This document shows, piece by piece, positions 63,562 to 64,000 of a stretch of 64,000 nucleotides of DNA (position 1 is its first letter; every line of letters begins with the position of its first letter). Where the stretch lies: positions 62,001 through 126,000 of the forward strand of contig CP006669.1 of the NCBI GenBank assembly GCA_000471925.1, read 5' to 3'. This DNA comes from Ralstonia pickettii DTP0602. Its GTDB lineage: Bacteria; Pseudomonadota; Gammaproteobacteria; Burkholderiales; Burkholderiaceae. The position numbers and the translations under genes are program-made. The notes under the pieces are model-generated. The model did not search any database and had not been told where the DNA came from. It saw nothing but the letters and a program-made list of their open reading frames with translations.

Positions 63562-64000
63562 GGCGTGTTTGACGACAACCGGTATTTTGACGTCTTTGTC
63601 GAATACGCTAAGGCGGCGCCTGAAGACGTGCTGGTGCGAATCAGCGTCTTCAACCGCGGCCCGGACGCGGCACCACTGCACCTGTTGCCGACCCTGTGGT
63701 TCCGCAACACGTGGTCGCAGCCGTGGGGCGGTTCGAAGCCGATCCTCGAGCGCGTCGCTGCCTCCGGGCAGGCGGCGGTCCGCGCGCGTCACAGCGACCC
63801 GTTGTTTCAGGAATCGCTGGGCGAGTATTACCTCTACTGCGACGCCGACGTGCCGCTGCTCTTCACCGAGAATGAGACCAACAACACCCGGCTGTTCGGC
63901 ACGGGCAATGCGTCGCCCACGTGAAGGACGGCATCCACAACTTCATCGTGCACGGCGATGCCGCGGCGGTGAATCCCGCGCAGCAGGGAACCAAGGCGGC
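63562..64000 (+). pseudogene. MGH1-like glucosidase fragment with a frameshift, continues past the window
   Basis: The frame from 63562 reads GVFDDNRYFDVFVEYAKAAP, then EDVLVRISVFNRGPDAAPLH and LLPTLWFRNTWS. This is an internal part of the ~900-residue MGH1-like/GH63-like glucosidases, so ~150 N-terminal residues are missing. At ~63921 a one-base deletion ends the frame (NASPT stop), while the next frame continues VKDGIHNFIVHGDAAAVNPA to the window edge. Confidence 0.72.

Overview
The window looks like an accessory stretch of a high-GC betaproteobacterial genome, most likely Burkholderiaceae and probably Cupriavidus or a close relative. The reasons are the codon use, a Burkholderia-type porin, a Bug-family periplasmic binding protein, a LysR/D-tartrate dehydratase pair, and the very mixed catabolic content. 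No rRNA, tRNA or CRISPR array is visible. The organism assignment is inference.

Layout. 1-2.9 kb: a secreted RidA-like protein (cut by the window edge), a PhzF-family enzyme and a divergent MocR regulator. 2.9-9.6 kb: small and decayed genes, a membrane-anchored double SagB-type nitroreductase, a double-glycine-leader peptide gene, a 2OG-Fe(II)-oxygenase-like protein and a broken NUDIX gene. 9.6-16.9 kb: a GntR regulator divergent from an operon of MFS transporter, LamB/YcsF (pxpA), DUF1445 protein, fused KipI-KipA (pxpBC) and biotin carboxylase-BCCP. This set has the parts of a split urea-carboxylase-like enzyme for a cyclic amide such as 5-oxoproline. 17-21 kb: a nucleoside deaminase, a hipBA toxin-antitoxin operon with five regularly spaced operator-like sites, and a wrecked hybrid histidine kinase.

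20.8-35.0 kb is the main catabolic island. It holds a MarR-type regulator, an amidase, an M20-fold protein without metal ligands, and a Rieske oxygenase with its reductase; I recognise the oxygenase as 2-oxo-1,2-dihydroquinoline 8-monooxygenase (OxoO/OxoR). These are followed by a porin, a medium-chain reductase, a cupin, a hemerythrin and mhpB-D-F-E-C. Read together they form the coumarin pathway: 2-quinolone is hydroxylated at C8, loses nitrogen, is reduced to 2,3-dihydroxyphenylpropionate, and is cleaved at the meta position to central metabolites. No molybdenum quinoline 2-oxidoreductase is present, so the entry substrate encoded here is 2-hydroxyquinoline.

35-47 kb: a second SagB-like double-domain protein, a remnant of acs upstream of DUF485-actP, a sensor-exonuclease fusion, a DUF294 protein, and a LysR-tarD-Bug cluster for D-tartrate. 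47-57 kb: a membrane fatty acid hydroxylase, several small secreted proteins, patatin, two isochorismatase-fold hydrolases, a permuted papain-like protein, a GST, and XRE, TetR and NmrA genes. 58-64 kb: an IS630-family element with clear ends, an HD-domain protein, a YeiH-type membrane protein, and many broken genes (MFS, patatin, AraC, ion channel, glucosidase). This last part is a graveyard that suggests repeated rearrangement.
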